Source: Alphaproteobacteria bacterium (GTDB taxonomy: Bacteria; Pseudomonadota; Alphaproteobacteria; Rhizobiales; Hyphomicrobiaceae). Taken from it: DNA of 14,426 bases. Under the pieces are notes generated by a model that saw only the letters and a program-made list of their open reading frames with translations, was not told the origin of the DNA and searched no databases. The DNA lies in the NCBI GenBank assembly GCA_005888525.1, contig VBAB01000370.1, positions 1-14,426 on the forward strand, given 5' to 3'. A program made the translations under genes and the position numbers. Of the stretch, positions 12,545 through 14,426 are shown piece by piece; within the stretch, counting starts at the first letter, position 1; the number at the start of each line of letters is the position of its first letter.

Positions 12545-13908
12545 CAGGCTTCCCCCTCCAAGCCGATTTCAGGCGAGACCAACTCGCGCGGCAACAGCAC
12601 CGATTGCACGGCGAGAATCTCGCGGACCATGGGGTCCGAGCCGCCGCCGGCGCCGGCGGGGCCGTGCATGTGCAGGGCTCGCGTCTCGAAGCCCACTGCT
12701 TCCGCCGCACGACGGTCATCGGTGCGTGCGGCAATCCGCAGGCGCACCTCGTACGGCTCGGGCCGGGATGGAAGCTCGCCGTGCACACTCGAATAGCCGA
12801 TGAGATCGACCTGCAGTTCCGGGAAGGTGAAGCCCCGTTCCTTCAAGCGTGCCTGCACGACCTCGGCGCCGAGCTTGGCGCGAGCGACCGCGTTAGGGCC
12901 GCCGAACGACACTTGGCCTTCGCCGATGTAGCCATCGAAGTATCCAACCGTGACTTTGTATGTCGGCGTGCGCGGGCGACCCTTCGGCCCTCTCACTGCG
13001 ACGCGATCCCGGGCGACCTGCTCGAGCCGTACGTCCGTAATGTCGACCACGCAGTCCGGCGTGATGTAGTTTGCGGGATCGTGAATCTCATAAAGCAACT
13101 GCTCGGTGCAGGTGGCGACGTCCACCCGACCGCCATTCATGTCGAGCTTGCCGATGGTGAAGCTGCCATCAGTGGTTATGTCGCCGAAGGGATAGCCGAG
13201 TGTGGCTAGGTCCTGGACTTCCTTCCTTCCCGGATCGGCAAAACAGCCGCCGTTGACTTGCGCGGAGCACTCGAGGAGATGGCCGGCAACGAGGCCTGCG
13301 GCCAATCGCGGCCAATCATCGTAGCTCCACGCGAATTCGTGCATGGCAGGAGCAAGGAACAGCGACGGGTCGGAAACGCGCCCGGTGATCACGATCCGCG
13401 CTTTGGTCGCCAAGGCCTTGGCCACGACGTCAGCGCCGAGATAGGCATTGGCAGATGCCATGCGAGGCAGGATCGATTCGAGAGGCGCATCGGTTTCGAG
13501 CAGTTTCAGTGCGGGCATGGTGCGAACGAGATCGCTGACATCGTCGCCGGTCACCACCGCGCATGCAATGTCGCCGGCAGCCATATCCCGCGCGAGCTGA
13601 CGAATGGCGCGGGCACCTCCGCGCGGATTGGCGGCACCCATGTTGGTCACGATGCGTACATCGTTTTCCAGGCATGCCGGCAGCACGGCCTCGATACGCT
13701 CGAGCATGCGCGGCGTGTATCCGCGGTCTGGGTCTTTGCTGCGGGTCAGGTTCTCGCGTGCCACGGTGCGCTCGGCGAGGCATTCGAAAACCAGGTAGTC
13801 CAGCTCGCCGTGCTGAGCCAGCTGGACCGCAGGGTGAATCCTATCGTCTGCCGTCCCAGCACCGACGCCGATACGGATGGATGGACGGCCGTTCTCGGAC
13901 GAAGACAT
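12544..13908 (-). CDS. AtuA-like DUF1446 family protein, large subunit
   Basis: The 454-residue protein belongs to DUF1446, the main domain of AtuA. It opens with SIRIGVGAGTADDRI and GELDYLVFECLAERT, the family hallmark. KDPDRGYTPRMLERIEAVLP, NMGAANPRGGA, AVVTGDDV, SANAYLGADVVAKALATKARIVITGRVSDPSLFLAP and SAQVNGGCFADPG follow in usual order. The C-terminal half has TYKVTVGYFDGYIGEGQVSFGG. Several Gly-rich loops suggest a nucleotide or CoA ligand, but no activity is proven. I place the start at ATG 13908 because GGAG lies seven bases upstream and the conserved fold begins soon after. Upstream in-frame starts at 13956 and 14037 exist; the latter would run into argJ. It follows argJ by 71 bases on the same strand. 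The small subunit overlaps its stop. Confidence 0.92.
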   Translation of the reverse strand: MSSSENGRPSIRIGVGAGTADDRIHPAVQLAQHGELDYLVFECLAERTVARENLTRSKDPDRGYTPRMLERIEAVLPACLENDVRIVTNMGAANPRGGARAIRQLARDMAAGDIACAVVTGDDVSDLVRTMPALKLLETDAPLESILPRMASANAYLGADVVAKALATKARIVITGRVSDPSLFLAPAMHEFAWSYDDWPRLAAGLVAGHLLECSAQVNGGCFADPGRKEVQDLATLGYPFGDITTDGSFTIGKLDMNGGRVDVATCTEQLLYEIHDPANYITPDCVVDITDVRLEQVARDRVAVRGPKGRPRTPTYKVTVGYFDGYIGEGQVSFGGPNAVARAKLGAEVVQARLKERGFTFPELQVDLIGYSSVHGELPSRPEPYEVRLRIAARTDDRRAAEAVGFETRALHMHGPAGAGGGSDPMVREILAVQSVLLPRELVSPEIGLEGEA

Positions 13909-13979
13909 TTGCTGGCTCCGGTAGAGCGTGGTGTACGGCGGCAAGACGGCAGCCATTGACGGGGCCCCGCCGTGCCGCC

Positions 13980-14426
13980 TCAGCTGCGATAATCCGCGTT
14001 GATGGCTATGTAGTCGTGCGTGAGATCGCAGGTCCACACGGTGGCGCTAGCTGAGCCGACCCCGACATCGGCGCGAACGATGATTTCGCGCCCCTTCATG
14101 TAGGCCGCAACGGTCTGTTCCACGTATTCGGCCGCCCTCTCCCCGTTGCGAGCGACGATGTGCGGGCCGAACCAGATTGAGAGCTTGTCGCGGTCGGCCG
14201 CCTCGCCGGCTTTTCCGATGGCCATGACGACGCGACCCCAGTTGGGGTCCTCGCCGAAGATCGCTGATTTCAGGAGCGGCGAGTTGGCACAACTGAGCGC
14301 AATTCGGCGTGCGGCCTCCCAGCTCTCGGCGCCTCCAATCTCGAAGGTGACGAACTTGGAGAGACCTTCGCCGTCCTTCGCGACTTGAATGGCGAGGTCG
14401 CGCATGAGATCCTGCAAGGCGTCGCC
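13980..14426 (-). CDS. argJ: ArgJ, ornithine/glutamate acetyltransferase (5' part missing)
   Basis: ArgJ transfers the acetyl group from N-acetylornithine to glutamate, recycling acetate in arginine synthesis; bifunctional forms also make N-acetylglutamate from acetyl-CoA. Only the C-terminal 148 residues are in the window, and the frame is open past the right edge. Visible landmarks are the stretch VAKDGEGLSKFVTFEIGGAES, RRIALSCANSPLLKSAIFGEDPNWGRVVMAIGKAGE, a region corresponding to the beta-subunit core, and the C-terminal signature DLTHDYIAINADYRS that ends the family. The autocleavage Thr of the KGA-type site would lie upstream of the part seen. Mono- or bifunctionality cannot be judged. 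It heads the minus-strand run leading to the AtuA-like pair. Confidence 0.95.
   Translation of the reverse strand, partial: GDALQDLMRDLAIQVAKDGEGLSKFVTFEIGGAESWEAARRIALSCANSPLLKSAIFGEDPNWGRVVMAIGKAGEAADRDKLSIWFGPHIVARNGERAAEYVEQTVAAYMKGREIIVRADVGVGSASATVWTCDLTHDYIAINADYRS

Noticed and set aside
13909..13956. In-frame translation upstream of the DUF1446 start reads PPYTTLYRS, close to PYTTLFRS, a known translation of an Illumina adapter.
   Set aside because: The DNA differs from the adapter at several places, including a different Ser codon, so it is not adapter carry-over. It is probably chance, and the stretch is likely non-coding.

Overview
The window looks like a chromosomal segment of an alphaproteobacterium, probably Hyphomicrobiales. 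This rests on gene content and protein style: a family-4-like uracil-DNA glycosylase with an alphaproteobacterial N-terminus, an NDUFAF5-like methyltransferase divergent from comF, and argJ near mutT. Most genes are GC-rich. Three stretches look clearly more AT-rich: the left-edge membrane gene, the non-coding gap before prkA, and a small membrane gene near 12 kb. No tRNA, rRNA, CRISPR array, phage gene or intact insertion sequence was found.

Left part (1-3604). A partial membrane protein of unknown function is followed on the + strand by a uracil-DNA glycosylase, a stand-alone GyrI-like ligand-binding protein and a MoaB/MogA molybdenum-cofactor protein. A minus-strand gene with a TPR-like segment and two membrane spans converges on moaB. 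The next ~410 bases have no convincing gene and hold the likely prkA control region, including a weak sigma-54-like site.

Centre (4019-9123). This is the conserved trio prkA (yeaG), yeaH/yhbH and spoVR (ycgB), all on the + strand. The three genes co-occur widely in bacteria and are linked to stationary-phase, nitrogen-stress or sporulation responses. PrkA is the AAA+ kinase-like (or protease-like) component, YeaH a von Willebrand factor A-type protein, and SpoVR a large conserved protein of unresolved chemistry. The prkA-yeaH gap carries the most striking unexplained structure in the window: two tandem palindromes. Each starts with GCTAGTGT, then 5 bases, a 14-15 bp stem and a 24-base loop. 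A third GCTAGTGT copy, inverted, lies just upstream of prkA.

Right part (9124-14426). comF (minus) and an NDUFAF5-like methyltransferase (+) diverge across a gap with two palindromic hairpins. A minus-strand run then reads argJ (partial), a split AtuA-type pair (large DUF1446 subunit plus small C-terminal-domain protein, overlapping start and stop), a four-span membrane protein, mutT and a lone Flp-type pilin. Three CGTTAAC boxes lie upstream of mutT. The AtuA pair and membrane gene appear to sit between argJ and mutT, which I recall as closer neighbours in related genomes.

No wholly new multi-gene system is evident. The best leads are the paired palindromes around prkA, the split AtuA pair beside argJ, and the altered iron-sulfur ligand positions in the glycosylase.
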